Under the pieces are notes generated by a model. It saw nothing but the letters and a program-made list of their open reading frames with translations, was not told the origin of the DNA and made no database searches. Source: Prochlorococcus sp. HOT208_60m_813O14 (GTDB lineage: Bacteria; Cyanobacteriota; Cyanobacteriia; PCC-6307; Cyanobiaceae). From it: DNA of 64,000 bases. Where the stretch lies: assembly GCA_002025945.1 (NCBI GenBank), contig MWOO01000188.1, forward strand, positions 1 to 64,000, in the 5' to 3' direction. Made by a program: the position numbers and the translations under genes. Shown here in pieces: positions 1 to 12,053 of this stretch. Position 1 is the first letter of the stretch. Each line of letters begins with the position of its first letter.

Positions 1-879
<879 letters not shown>

Positions 880-1005
880 ACAGGGAGACAACAAAATGTT
901 TAATATTATTATTTTGTCACCTTAGGTCGATCGGTATCTCACGTTCTTAACTTATTAAGAATTTCATTTCCTAAGTTTTTCTAGGTCACACCCATTATTT
1001 TTCCT

Positions 1006-1079
<74 letters not shown>

Positions 1080-1091
1080 TATCTCTATGTT

Positions 1092-1164
1092 GGGGGTATA
1101 GCTCAGTTGGTAGAGCGCCTGCTTTGCAAGCAGGATGTCAGCGGTTCGAGTCCGCTTACCTCCA
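1092..1164 (+). tRNA. trnA: tRNA-Ala (TGC)
   Basis: Second spacer tRNA, 12 nt after tRNA-Ile. The acceptor stem GGGGGTA pairs with TACCTCC (one G-T pair), the anticodon loop TTTGCAA carries TGC, and the T loop is GTTCGAG. The discriminator is A. It is co-transcribed with the rRNAs. Confidence 0.97.
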
Positions 1165-1296
1165 CTGATTACCACCTCTTCCATAACCGGTAGAAAGGAA
1201 ATGTTTTGAGTTGTGATCATTATTCTGAACGAATCTAGCTTCCTAATGAAATCATTAAGATGCTGGACTCATTGAATTAAATTCATTGTTTTCAGA

Positions 1297-1317
1297 GAAC
1301 CTTGACAACTGCATAGA
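1297..1317 (+). promoter_or_regulatory. boxA-like leader and 5' half of pre-23S processing stem
   Basis: GAACCTTGACAACTGCATAG matches the boxA-type element found in cyanobacterial rRNA spacers. The 21 bases are complementary, with one mismatch, to 4333-4353 just before the 5S gene. They can therefore also form the base of the stem that brackets 23S and is cut during maturation. The rest of the spacer to 1422 shows no gene. Confidence 0.7.
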
Positions 1318-1422
1318 TTATTTTTAAAGACAATAAGCATCTTTAATGATGCAGATTTATTATTTGTGCGAATGCATTAATAACAATTCTATTAAGCTGA
1401 TGCTTCAATTTTTGAAGTTATT

Positions 1423-4296
<2,874 letters not shown>

Positions 4297-4332
4297 AAAT
4301 AAACTTAATTTATTGTTTTTAATATATAATTT

Positions 4333-4353
4333 TCTATGCAGTTCTCAAGGTTC
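4333..4353 (+). repeat. 3' half of pre-23S processing stem
   Basis: TCTATGCAGTTCTCAAGGTTC is the reverse complement, with one mismatch, of 1297-1317. Pairing continues irregularly inward, where TTTATTGTTTTTAA faces TTAAAGACAATAAG. This encloses 23S in a long stem, the usual substrate for RNase III-type rRNA processing. Confidence 0.65.
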
Positions 4354-4359
4354 ACACTA

Positions 4360-4477
4360 TCCTGGTGTTCATGGCGATGTGGAACCACTCCGATCCATCT
4401 CGAACTCGGTTGTGAAACGCATCAGCGGCGAAAATATTTAGGGGGTAGCCCCTTGAGAAAATAGCTCAATGCCAGGT
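4360..4477 (+). rRNA. rrf: 5S ribosomal RNA
   Basis: Terminal helix CCTGG...CCAGG closes a 118-nt RNA with the typical 5S core (CCACTCCGATCCATCTCGAACTCGG). It is the last RNA of the operon and is followed directly by an intrinsic terminator. Confidence 0.95.
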
Positions 4478-4487
4478 AAAAATATTT

Positions 4488-4522
4488 AAAAGGGTTTACT
4501 CTTCATGAGTAAGCCCTTTTTT
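4488..4522 (+). terminator. rRNA operon terminator
   Basis: GGGTTTACTC-TTCAT-GAGTAAGCCC forms a 10-bp stem with one G-T pair, preceded by A residues and followed by TTTTTT. The hairpin touches the end of the convergent mutM gene (stop at 4521) and could serve both strands. Confidence 0.9.
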
Positions 4523-5399
4523 ATTTTTGGCATTTCGGACACCAATGGGTACTTCTTCCAGTAATTTTTTGTCTTTCAATTAAATTTCCACATTTACGAC
4601 ATTCTTTTCCAGTTCTTCTATAGACATTTGTCTGTAAACCAAAATTCCCATTTTCTCCTTCTAAGTCCCTAAAATCACTAAATGTAGTACCGCCAGAACC
4701 TATACTTTTTTTTAATACAGTTACAATTGATTCTTTGAGCTTTATTAACTCATTCTTTTTTATTGTTCGAGCTTCCCTAAAAGGGGAGATGCCAGCAGAG
4801 TATAAACTTTCATCAGCATAAATATTACCTATACCTGCCACTATTGTTTGATCTAATAAAATAGCTTTTATAGATTTTGTTCTTTTTGAAATAACTCTCT
4901 TAAGGTAATTTGCATCAAAGTCTTTAGAAAATGGTTCTGGTCCTAATGAACCTAATCCTTTTATTATTTTGTTAAGCGATAGGTCTTTATTAATCCACCA
5001 CATTTGGCCAAAACTTCTTACATCAATGTACCTAAGCTCATTATTATTTTTATCGAAAAATCGTATTCTTGTATGTTTACAAGGATGACTTGAGTTTTCA
5101 ATAAATTTAAAATATCCAGTCATTCTTAGATGAACTACAAGAAATCCTTTATTTTTTGAATTTTCTGGAAGAAATTGGGCATTCTCATTTTGAACTTCTT
5201 TTAATTGAGCTATTAAATATTTTCCTCTTCTATCCCATTTATAAATAAGTGAGTTCAGAAGTCCTTTAATGAATTCTTCTTTGTTTGTTGGGAATGCAAC
5301 AGTTGAATCCCTACAGATTTCTACTTTTTTTATAATAAAGTTATTAAGTTTCTGCTCTAAACCTCTGCGAACTGTCTCTACTTCTGGTAATTCAGGCAA
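4521..5399 (-). CDS. mutM: Formamidopyrimidine-DNA glycosylase (Fpg/MutM)
   Basis: Base-excision repair enzyme removing 8-oxoguanine and FaPy lesions, with beta/delta-elimination lyase activity. The mature N-terminus [13 protein letters not shown] carries the catalytic Pro and Glu. A helix-two-turn-helix region with [12 protein letters not shown] lies near residue 190. The C-terminus is the zinc finger CRKCG...HWCPKC (about 267-291). At 292 aa it is normal to slightly long for the family. It starts 4 nt after the psaE stop, so the two genes are probably co-transcribed, linking oxidative-damage repair with photosystem I. Confidence 0.97.
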   Translation of the reverse strand: MPELPEVETVRRGLEQKLNNFIIKKVEICRDSTVAFPTNKEEFIKGLLNSLIYKWDRRGKYLIAQLKEVQNENAQFLPENSKNKGFLVVHLRMTGYFKFIENSSHPCKHTRIRFFDKNNNELRYIDVRSFGQMWWINKDLSLNKIIKGLGSLGPEPFSKDFDANYLKRVISKRTKSIKAILLDQTIVAGIGNIYADESLYSAGISPFREARTIKKNELIKLKESIVTVLKKSIGSGGTTFSDFRDLEGENGNFGLQTNVYRRTGKECRKCGNLIERQKITGRSTHWCPKCQK

Positions 5400-5403
5400 T
5401 TAT

Positions 5404-5613
5404 TTAAGCTTTCTCTAATTCACTTTCAGCGAAATTATTTGTATTTGCTCCACCATCAGTTCCGCTTATCCCAGCGTAATTTACTTTGTCGAATCTGACT
5501 ACACAGTTATATTTAATGCCTGAGGTATCAACTGAAGCAACTTTACCGATTTCATTATACCAATATGATTCTGGTCTTTTTACTCTTACGAGATCTCCTC
5601 TTGAAATAGCCAT
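5404..5613 (-). CDS. psaE: Photosystem I reaction centre subunit IV (PsaE)
   Basis: Small stromal-side PSI subunit with an SH3-like fold that helps dock ferredoxin and supports cyclic electron flow. The 69-aa protein begins [20 protein letters not shown] and carries the conserved core [24 protein letters not shown]. The length is typical. It is first in the pair psaE-mutM (4-nt gap). No other PSI gene is adjacent. Confidence 0.97.
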   Translation of the reverse strand: MAISRGDLVRVKRPESYWYNEIGKVASVDTSGIKYNCVVRFDKVNYAGISGTDGGANTNNFAESELEKA

Positions 5614-5692
5614 TACTATTAATTTAACTTTTTGTAGAATAACTCATCATTAATATTCTTAGACAAATTATTCACACATATTAATTAAAGTT

Positions 5693-6463
5693 TTAACAAA
5701 AATCATTTATTAAATTATTTTCGAATTCTTCTTTAACAGGCTTGCTTCCCATCCATTTCCTGCCAGGTATTCTTACATCTAATTCATTTTTATCACAATT
5801 GATTGAAATAATGAGTTTTTTATTATCTTGATTTAGAACGTTTAAAACTTTTCTACCTTTAATATCTTTATACGATTTACTTTGGATAATTATAGGACCA
5901 TAAATTTTTTTTTCTAACTCAATTAAGTAATTATTTTTTTTATTTTCAGTTGTTTCATATTTTTCTGAATTAATTGTGTTCTTTTTTGTTATTGTGAGCT
6001 TCTGACCAATTTTTATTGAATCAGGATTTTTGATATTATTAATCTCTATCAGATCTTTTACTTTTAAATTATATTTGTTCGATATTTCAGTAAGATTTTC
6101 ACCAGTTTGAACAATATGATAATTATTAATTAAATCTGATTGTATTGTGAGATTTTCAGAAGATTCGGAGATAATAAGATTTTGTCCAACAAAGATATAA
6201 TTTTCATCTTTTAAGTTATTCAATTTAATAATTAAATCTTTATTTATTGAATAGAATTTTGAAATACTTGATATTGTATCTCCACTTTTTACAATATGAA
6301 TTTTTTTTATTTCAGTTTTTTCTTCAGTAATTGATTCTTTTCTAGCAATATTCTCAATTTTATTTTTTGCTGAAGCTATTTTCTCTTCTGATTTTATCAA
6401 TGAGTGATTAAAAAAATTAATAAATATGGCAATTACTAAAAATGCAAATTTCATAAAACTCAC
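5693..6463 (-). CDS. LysM-repeat secreted protein
   Basis: A 256-aa protein with an N-terminal hydrophobic segment (MKFAFLVIAIFINFF), probably a signal peptide or anchor. Two LysM modules follow: IVKSGDTISSISKFY... at about 56-98 and IVQTGENLTEISNKY... at about 117-158. LysM binds peptidoglycan N-acetylglucosamine. The C-terminal 80 residues have no recognised domain and no catalytic motif such as NlpC/P60 or M23 is visible. A periplasmic wall-binding role is inferred. It lies 63 nt downstream of the aldehyde dehydrogenase on the same strand. Confidence 0.8.
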   Translation of the reverse strand: MSFMKFAFLVIAIFINFFNHSLIKSEEKIASAKNKIENIARKESITEEKTEIKKIHIVKSGDTISSISKFYSINKDLIIKLNNLKDENYIFVGQNLIISESSENLTIQSDLINNYHIVQTGENLTEISNKYNLKVKDLIEINNIKNPDSIKIGQKLTITKKNTINSEKYETTENKKNNYLIELEKKIYGPIIIQSKSYKDIKGRKVLNVLNQDNKKLIISINCDKNELDVRIPGRKWMGSKPVKEEFENNLINDFC

Positions 6464-6526
6464 TATTTACTTAAAGATAATCTTTAAATTTAAAATCGCT
6501 AGGTTTTTGAAAACAATTTAAGTAAT

Positions 6527-7918
6527 TTAAACCTGAAAAATAAACTTTAAAAATTTCTTTACTCTTTCATATGGGGGATACCGCAGATTTGAATCAAATA
6601 AAAAACCTTTAAAAGTAATAGATTTTTGATTTGAAAAATTTCGAAAACCTTCTTCTCCATGAAATTTACCAATACCACTTTGCCCAACCCCTCCAAACGG
6701 CAAATTTGGGATAAGGACTGGTAACATCACATCATTTATACAAATTGTTCCAGAGCTGGTTACTTTTGAAATATGATTATGGATTTTTTTATTGCCTCCA
6801 AATAAGTAGATTGCTAAGGGTTTTGATGTTTGACTAATCTGTTTTAAAGCTGATTCCTTGTCATTAATTCCAACTACAGGAAGTAGTGAACTGAATAATT
6901 CTTTCTGCAAAATATCTGTTTCATTTAATTTAGTTCTCAAAATTGTAGGGGATATTTTCAACTTTTTTTTACTAAAAGTCCCACCAAATAAAATTCTTTT
7001 TTCTTTTTCATATTGTTTGAGAATTTCTACAGTTGTTGTAAATTGTTTTTTTTCTAATTTTGATAGGTTTTCGGAAATAATTGGATTATCTCCGTAAAAA
7101 CTTACTATGTATTTCTTTAATTTTTCAATAAAAATATTTTCAATTTCTTTATCTATAAAGATATGATTCGGAGCCATGCAGGATTGACCAGAATTAAAAA
7201 ATTTACCCCAAACAATTCTTTTTGCAGCAACTTCTAAATTTGCATTCTTGAAAACAATTACAGGATTTGTTCCGCTTAACTCAAGAGTTAATGGAGTTAA
7301 GTTTTTTGAAGCTAATTTCATTATAGATTTTCCTGTTTCAGTACTTCCTGTAAAAAAAATGTGGTCAAAATTTTGTTGAATTAATTTTATGGATTGTTTA
7401 TTATCACCCTCTACTGTCATTAGGACATCTTTAGGGAAATATTTGGAAGTAAGCTTTTTAATAAGTTTTGAGGTCGCAGGACATTTCTCTGATGGTTTTA
7501 TAACTGCAGTATTTCCTGCTGAGAAAATATTTACCAATGGCTTTAAAATATAAAGTAATGGATAATTATAAGGACCAAGAATTAAGACACACCCAAGAGG
7601 TTCATAAATAACTTTGGAGGATGATGGAAAAAGATAAAAAGGGGTATCAATCTTTTTTGGTCGCATCCAAGAATTGAGTTTCTTTTTTATAAGTGAAATT
7701 TCTTCTTTCACTAAAAGGATTTCTGAAAGCCCTTCAATTTCAGATTTGCCGAGATCAACAAAAAGTGATTTAATTATCTCTTTTTTATTTTCATCCAAAA
7801 GTTTAGAAACTATATTGATATGATGGATCCGCCATTTTATATCTTCAGTTTTACCAGTGAGAACTGTATTTTTTAATTTATAGATGTCTTCTAAATGAAA
7901 TTTATCAGAAATTTTCAT
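6527..7918 (-). CDS. Aldehyde dehydrogenase, ALDH3-like
   Basis: NAD(P)-dependent aldehyde dehydrogenase of 463 aa. The Rossmann segment FTGSTETGKSIM, the general-base Glu in TLELSGTNPVIV and the catalytic Cys in FNSGQSCMAPN are all present. The short length and the hydrophobic C-terminus (YPPYERVKKFLKFIFQV) match class-3 fatty-aldehyde dehydrogenases. In cyanobacteria this group oxidises fatty or apocarotenal aldehydes; the substrate here is inferred only. It is a single gene on the minus strand with the LysM gene downstream. Confidence 0.9.
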   Translation of the reverse strand: MKISDKFHLEDIYKLKNTVLTGKTEDIKWRIHHINIVSKLLDENKKEIIKSLFVDLGKSEIEGLSEILLVKEEISLIKKKLNSWMRPKKIDTPFYLFPSSSKVIYEPLGCVLILGPYNYPLLYILKPLVNIFSAGNTAVIKPSEKCPATSKLIKKLTSKYFPKDVLMTVEGDNKQSIKLIQQNFDHIFFTGSTETGKSIMKLASKNLTPLTLELSGTNPVIVFKNANLEVAAKRIVWGKFFNSGQSCMAPNHIFIDKEIENIFIEKLKKYIVSFYGDNPIISENLSKLEKKQFTTTVEILKQYEKEKRILFGGTFSKKKLKISPTILRTKLNETDILQKELFSSLLPVVGINDKESALKQISQTSKPLAIYLFGGNKKIHNHISKVTSSGTICINDVMLPVLIPNLPFGGVGQSGIGKFHGEEGFRNFSNQKSITFKGFLFDSNLRYPPYERVKKFLKFIFQV

Positions 7919-8074
7919 CTTTTACCTTTGAATAGTATTAAATATATCAGAGGATAAATTTTAAATAACTAAGGTTTTTAAGCAGTTAAATCAAAGCGAA
8001 TGATTTATGAGAAATAATCAAATTTATCAATATTGCTTTTAAAAATTCAAATTTTTCTTGGTTAGTATATTTCT

Positions 8075-8965
8075 ATGAGGGAAAATTTTTCAATTAGATT
8101 GATATCTATAAATGAAATACCAGAAGTCACAAACTGGGCAAGGTTAGAAGGATTTTCTCCTGGAATGGATGATTTATCAATTTATAGAAATACAGATAAA
8201 CAAGGGGTATGGGTAGCTTGTCTAGACAATAATCCTATAGGCTCTATTGCGTGTATAAAATATAATGCCTCGTATGGTTTTATAGGTTTATTTATTGTTA
8301 AAAAAGAATTCCGGAATAATGGATATGGAGTGAGATTATGGAAACATGCCCTCGAATATTTGAAAAATGTTGATTGTATTGGTCTTGAGGCTGCCCCAGA
8401 TAGATTAAATGATTACGCAAAGTGGGGGTTTAGAAAATCTTCCATTACAAATCGATGGAAATTAAATGGTTCTCAAGATTTGCCATTGAGAAATTTCTAT
8501 AAAGATCAATTTTATTCTTTTAAAGTTGTCCCGGGTAATAAAATTTCTTCTGAAGCAGTATTAATTTATGATGATCAAAGAGAACCTAGTCCCAGACCAC
8601 ATTTTCTAAATGACTGGTTGAAAAATTCTCATGGTAATGTCAGTGCAATTGTCGATAATAATGGGATGTGCCATGGATTCGGCAGGATAAGACCTTGTGT
8701 ATTGGATGATAATGAGCAAGGCTGGAGAATTGGCCCTCTTTTAGCGGATACTCCACCACTTGCTGAATTATTAATAAGGGAGTTAGTTGGTGATTTAGAT
8801 GCTCAAATCTTATTGGATTGCTCTAATCTGAACCCTTATGCAAATTATCTTTTATCAAGTTTGGGATTTGAGGAAATATCAAAAACTTACAGAATGTATA
8901 AAGGCATTCAACCTCTCTGCCCTATGAATCAAGTATATGGACTTGCCTGTTTGGAACTGGGGTGA
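8075..8965 (+). CDS. Tandem GNAT N-acetyltransferase
   Basis: A 296-aa protein with an N-terminal GNAT fold. FIVKKEFRNNGYGVRLWKHALEYL at about 75-98 is the acetyl-CoA loop of the Q/RxxGxG/A type. The C-terminal half ends ...NLNPYANYLLSSLGFEEISKTYRMYKG and resembles the Acetyltransf_18 domain. The acceptor substrate is unknown. The gene stands alone on the plus strand. Confidence 0.8.
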   Translation: MRENFSIRLISINEIPEVTNWARLEGFSPGMDDLSIYRNTDKQGVWVACLDNNPIGSIACIKYNASYGFIGLFIVKKEFRNNGYGVRLWKHALEYLKNVDCIGLEAAPDRLNDYAKWGFRKSSITNRWKLNGSQDLPLRNFYKDQFYSFKVVPGNKISSEAVLIYDDQREPSPRPHFLNDWLKNSHGNVSAIVDNNGMCHGFGRIRPCVLDDNEQGWRIGPLLADTPPLAELLIRELVGDLDAQILLDCSNLNPYANYLLSSLGFEEISKTYRMYKGIQPLCPMNQVYGLACLELG

Positions 8966-9031
8966 TTTCCATTAAAGCGTTAATTTCCCCTTTTGTTTCT
9001 GTAATACTGAAAGAAGTTTGTTTGATTAAGA

Positions 9032-9280
9032 TTAACTTCCAGAAGGTTTCAAAATTTTTTCTACAATATCGGCGTTGATTATAGTGATCTCTCCATTGTC
9101 AATATTGGCAACTTGAAACAAGGTCCATGAATTTGGATTTCTAGCTCCTCCAATACAGTCGATAACTTGACCGATCCAATAATTTTCATCCTTTTCCTTA
9201 GTATCTTCGCAATTTTCTTTTTTAATTGCGACATAATCACCAGGCCTAACGAAAAGAAACTCAGGAATTGCTGAGCTCAC
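9032..9280 (-). CDS. DUF3104-like small protein
   Basis: 82 aa, soluble and acidic. The core FVRPGDYVAIKKENC...YWIGQVIDCIGGARNPN resembles the picocyanobacterial DUF3104 family, whose fold looks SH3-like. Function unknown. The promoter side contains an imperfect inverted repeat at 9285-9321. The family name is from memory. Confidence 0.7.
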   Translation of the reverse strand: MSSAIPEFLFVRPGDYVAIKKENCEDTKEKDENYWIGQVIDCIGGARNPNSWTLFQVANIDNGEITIINADIVEKILKPSGS

Positions 9281-9284
9281 AATA

Positions 9285-9321
9285 AATAACTAATAGTATA
9301 TACGTACTATAGTAAGTTATT
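9285..9321. promoter_or_regulatory. Imperfect inverted repeat upstream of the DUF3104-like gene
   Basis: AATAACTAATAGTA and TACTATAGTAAGTTATT are near-complementary arms around TATACG. They lie between the minus-strand gene start (9280) and the plus-strand mini-ORF (9378). The element could be an operator; no regulator can be assigned. Confidence 0.35.
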
Positions 9322-9377
9322 AGTTTTGTTGCTGAACTTTGAATTATTTAGCAAACTAGAGGTAATTCAAAAATAAA

Positions 9378-9470
9378 ATGGAATCAACTGAAATTGCTGT
9401 ATTTTCAACATTATTGGGATTAATTCTGGCTTTAACTGACGCTTATATAGAAAGAAATATTCCTGGATAA
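9378..9470 (+). CDS. One-helix mini membrane protein (30 aa)
   Basis: ATG-started ORF below the cutoff of the supplied track. It begins MESTEIAVFSTLLGLILALTD, has a single hydrophobic helix and ends NIPG. Size and topology resemble small photosystem or cytochrome b6f subunits, but I could not match it to PsaI, PsaM, PetL, PetM, PsbM or Psb30. It converges on the HLIP gene at 9488. Confidence 0.5.
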   Translation: MESTEIAVFSTLLGLILALTDAYIERNIPG

Positions 9471-9487
9471 TATTTCTAATTCGTTTT

Positions 9488-9619
9488 TTAAATTAAATAA
9501 GATTTAAGCTGGTCTAATATGTCGGCACGGTTGGAAACTAATTTTGTAAAAACTAAATATATCAACCCTCCCATTGCGAGCCTTCCGTTAATTTTTTCTA
9601 ACTGCTTTAGTTTTCTCAA
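9488..9619 (-). CDS. hli: High-light-inducible protein (HLIP/CAB motif), TTG start
   Basis: 43-aa ORF missing from the supplied track. It contains EKINGRLAMGGLIYLVF, the ExxNGRxAM chlorophyll-binding helix of the HLIP/SCP/ELIP family, followed by a short tail (LVSNRADILDQLKSYLI). Such proteins bind chlorophyll and carotenoid and protect photosystem assembly. The start is TTG at 9619 with a Shine-Dalgarno-like AAGGG just upstream; no in-frame ATG or GTG exists upstream. The tail after the helix is atypical. A divergent member is the most likely reading. Confidence 0.75.
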   Translation of the reverse strand: MRKLKQLEKINGRLAMGGLIYLVFTKLVSNRADILDQLKSYLI

Positions 9620-9730
9620 AATTACCCTTGATGTTAAATAAAATTTAAAGGGTATAGAAAATAAAAAAGTATTGATTACTTCAAAATTGAAAAAAATTTA
9701 TAGAAATATTATTGCAAACACGAATTAAAT

Positions 9731-9868
9731 TTAAAGCCAAGCTTCTTTCATCTCAAGATAAAGTCTCTCGCTCTCAGCAGAATTGATTTTGCTGTCTGAA
9801 TAGGATTGTTGCTGTTGCTGTTGTTGCTGCTGAGTTGAGTTAGTATTTGAATTTTGAACTTCGCTCAT
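9731..9868 (-). CDS. Short peptide with a nine-glutamine tract
   Basis: 45-aa ORF below the track cutoff. It begins MSEVQNSNTNST, then nine consecutive Gln encoded by mixed CAG/CAA codons, then SYSDSKINSAESERLYLEMKEAWL. Mixed codon use argues against a simple triplet-slippage artefact. The C-terminal half is a likely amphipathic helix. Function unknown. Confidence 0.6.
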   Translation of the reverse strand: MSEVQNSNTNSTQQQQQQQQQSYSDSKINSAESERLYLEMKEAWL

Positions 9869-9984
9869 TAGAGGGACTTGATATTTGTGTTTATTCTCTC
9901 ATATTTAGAGCTTTTTTTGTCAACTTAAATTCTTAAATTTTATTTAAATTTTCTACGTTTTAAATTTTCCTGTTTTGAGTTAAT

Positions 9985-10086
9985 TTATTTCGCTACAGTA
10001 GTTTTGGCATATAGGAATTTAACTTCCCAATATACAATTCCTAGGAAGATAGCACTTGCAATAATAATTTCAGAAATGGCTAACAT
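9985..10086 (-). CDS. One-helix mini membrane protein (33 aa)
   Basis: ORF beginning MLAISEIIIASAIFLGIVYW and ending AKTTVAK, with one transmembrane helix and a basic tail. No family recognised. It lies between the Gln-tract peptide and the NdhF-like gene. Confidence 0.45.
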   Translation of the reverse strand: MLAISEIIIASAIFLGIVYWEVKFLYAKTTVAK

Positions 10087-10233
10087 CTTATTTTTTAATA
10101 CTAATTTAATTTTGGTATCAATTTACACAGAATGCAATAGGTACTAATTACATTTTAAATTTTAAAAAATCTTATTTAATAAAATAACGCGTCGAAATAA
10201 TATAAAATTTTAAGTTAGATACATATTATTTCC

Positions 10234-10668
10234 GTGGGAAATTTCATAAATTCAACAACTCTTATACCTTTAATACCTTTAGTAACCTCTTTATTTATTC
10301 TTATTTTATTGGCAAGTTTTAACAGAACACTTAATAGGTTAACAAAACCAGTTACTGCACTGGTTGCATTATCTTTATTAAGTTCTGCTTTTATAAGCTC
10401 ATTTGACTATTTTAAGAAAATAGAAGAAGAATTAGTTCTATCTGAATTTCTGAAATTTTTTGAAGAAAAAAATCTAGTTATACATCTCAATTTAGTTAAT
10501 GAAAAAATTATAATTTTTTTCTCATTAATAATGATATTAATTATTGGAATATCTTTTTATAAATTGCCTAGAAAAAAAGGTTATGTCTCATTAATGATTA
10601 GCCTAGGATTAATTTCTTCTTCGGTGATGATCTCGATATTGCTAATAGATTTCTCAGCACTAATCTAA
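10234..10668 (+). CDS. NdhF-like short membrane protein, GTG start
   Basis: 144 aa with about four hydrophobic helices. The first 60 residues (TTLIPLIPLVTSLFILILL...NRLTKPVTALVALSLLSSAF) resemble the N-terminus of the NDH-1 subunit NdhF (IPLIPL..NRLTKP). The long NdhF body with the proton-channel Lys and Glu helices is absent. It may be a stand-alone NdhF relative or a diverged fragment; the frame is intact, which favours a real protein. Its TAA overlaps the TAG of the convergent PTOX gene. Likely thylakoid membrane. Confidence 0.6.
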   Translation: MGNFINSTTLIPLIPLVTSLFILILLASFNRTLNRLTKPVTALVALSLLSSAFISSFDYFKKIEEELVLSEFLKFFEEKNLVIHLNLVNEKIIIFFSLIMILIIGISFYKLPRKKGYVSLMISLGLISSSVMISILLIDFSALI

Positions 10669-11174
10669 ACTGATGTAAGCATTGACAAAGCTTGGTTAAG
10701 TTCTTGGACATGATTTAATTCATCTTGAGCAATTTCTTTTATTTTTTGATCATTTGGATTATCTATTAAATATTTGGAATAAGTTTCAAATGCATGTTCT
10801 TCGATTTTTATGTTGACATCATAAGCATTAGCTGGAGAGAGAAAATAATAAAAAACCATGATCCAGTAATAGACAAGTACAAGGTGTCTCGCAAAAAATC
10901 TATCAATCCAGAACCTATCTCCTCCTCTTTTCTCCATTTCTTTAAGATGCTCAGTTTCGTTAATAGCTTGATAAAAATGTTCTTTCATTAAAATCATTGT
11001 TTTTTCATTTTTAATTCCTAGGGATTCTTTAAAATGAAGGACTGAAAGAAACGCAAAATAAGGCGATCTAGCTATTACTTCTAAAACCCAAAATCTTTGT
11101 AAAGATCTACCAGAGTAAATGAAGTCTAAGAAGTTAACGGTACTATTCAAAATCAAAGAATTTAATTTCTTCAT
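10665..11174 (-). CDS. Plastid-type terminal oxidase (PTOX/AOX diiron family)
   Basis: Plastoquinol:oxygen oxidase, an interfacial membrane diiron protein that drains electrons from the plastoquinone pool to water. All ligands are readable: E32 in LEVIARSP, E73xxH76 in NETEHL, E125/E126 in EEHAFETY and E152xxH155 in DELNHV. RFWVLEVIARSPYFAFLSVLHFKE is typical of the PTOX branch. At 169 aa it is a short bacterial form. PTOX is known from high-light Prochlorococcus, where it relieves excess light pressure. Next to an HLIP and an NdhF-like gene, it suggests a small photoprotective neighbourhood (inference). Confidence 0.88.
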   Translation of the reverse strand: MKKLNSLILNSTVNFLDFIYSGRSLQRFWVLEVIARSPYFAFLSVLHFKESLGIKNEKTMILMKEHFYQAINETEHLKEMEKRGGDRFWIDRFFARHLVLVYYWIMVFYYFLSPANAYDVNIKIEEHAFETYSKYLIDNPNDQKIKEIAQDELNHVQELNQALSMLTSV

Positions 11175-11329
11175 GATTTTCGTTTTTCTTTAAGTATAAT
11201 TACTCATCTCCTCTAGGGCTACAAAATATTCAAGTAATTAATTAAGAATTAATATTTAAAGTTTAAAAATTTTTACTTCCATTGAAATATTTTTTTTTCA
11301 TGCATTAATTGGATAGATATAAATTTTAT

Positions 11330-11470
11330 ATGACAACTACTGAAAAGATTGCAAATGCCAAAAAAAGGATTGATGAATTAGAAAGACTTATAAAATATTG
11401 GAATAATTCAGGCCATGATGAGCCAAAAATAGTTAATTTTACAATGAAAATTGAAAATAAAGTTGCCTAG
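11330..11470 (+). CDS. Small coiled-coil-like protein (46 aa)
   Basis: ORF below the track cutoff, beginning MTTTEKIANAKKRIDELERL and ending FTMKIENKVA. The first half is a charged heptad-like helix. No family recognised. The ATG and reading frame are clean. Confidence 0.5.
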   Translation: MTTTEKIANAKKRIDELERLIKYWNNSGHDEPKIVNFTMKIENKVA

Positions 11471-11617
11471 ATTGTGATGAGTAAGTTTGATTAACTTTTA
11501 TCTACTTAAAGCAATTTAATATCTTTGAAGTTTTGAATATTGTTTAATTAATAAATAGAGCAATTAAACCTATTCTCAAGAACGGTAAGGAAGAAATATT
11601 CTAAAAGAAAAATCTAT

Positions 11618-11731
11618 ATGAAAACCTTTTCAAAAAATTATTTAGTTCCGATTAAATATATACCATGGGTATTTTGGGTATTTATATCTTTTATAAGTAT
11701 GTATTTGTGTAAGATAGCTTGGGTAAGTTGA
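11618..11731 (+). CDS. One-helix mini membrane protein (37 aa)
   Basis: ORF beginning MKTFSKNYLVPIKYIPWVFW and ending CKIAWVS, a single aromatic-rich hydrophobic helix. No family recognised. It converges on the 102-aa gene at 11745. Confidence 0.4.
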   Translation: MKTFSKNYLVPIKYIPWVFWVFISFISMYLCKIAWVS

Positions 11732-11744
11732 AAAATTAATGAAT

Positions 11745-12053
11745 CTAGCTTCTCCTTAGCCAATCGGGAGCGCCACCAAACCAATCCGATATATCATCTT
11801 CATTTGGGTTGAAATGATTTTCTCTATCTAGTCCGTCTATCCCAAATGATTGTAAGAGGTTATCAATCCCCCCATCATTTTTTGTGCCATTCCTTCTAAA
11901 GCTGTTAGCTTTTTTCAGCCAAAGAGAAATTGTCGAATTATGATTTGCAAATTTCTCAACATATATCCTTTCTTCTAAGGTAACTGATTTATCTTGAGCA
12001 ATTCTTTTAATTATTCCTTGGATCTTTAGTCTTTTGGCATTACTAAGAAGCAT
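11745..12053 (-). CDS. Conserved hypothetical protein (102 aa)
   Basis: Soluble, with a basic helical N-terminus (NAKRLKIQGIIKRIAQDKSVTLEERIYVEKFA) and an acidic C-terminus ending DISDWFGGAPDWLRRS. The look is of a picocyanobacteria-specific family. No catalytic motif is visible. Monocistronic. Confidence 0.65.
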   Translation of the reverse strand: MLLSNAKRLKIQGIIKRIAQDKSVTLEERIYVEKFANHNSTISLWLKKANSFRRNGTKNDGGIDNLLQSFGIDGLDRENHFNPNEDDISDWFGGAPDWLRRS

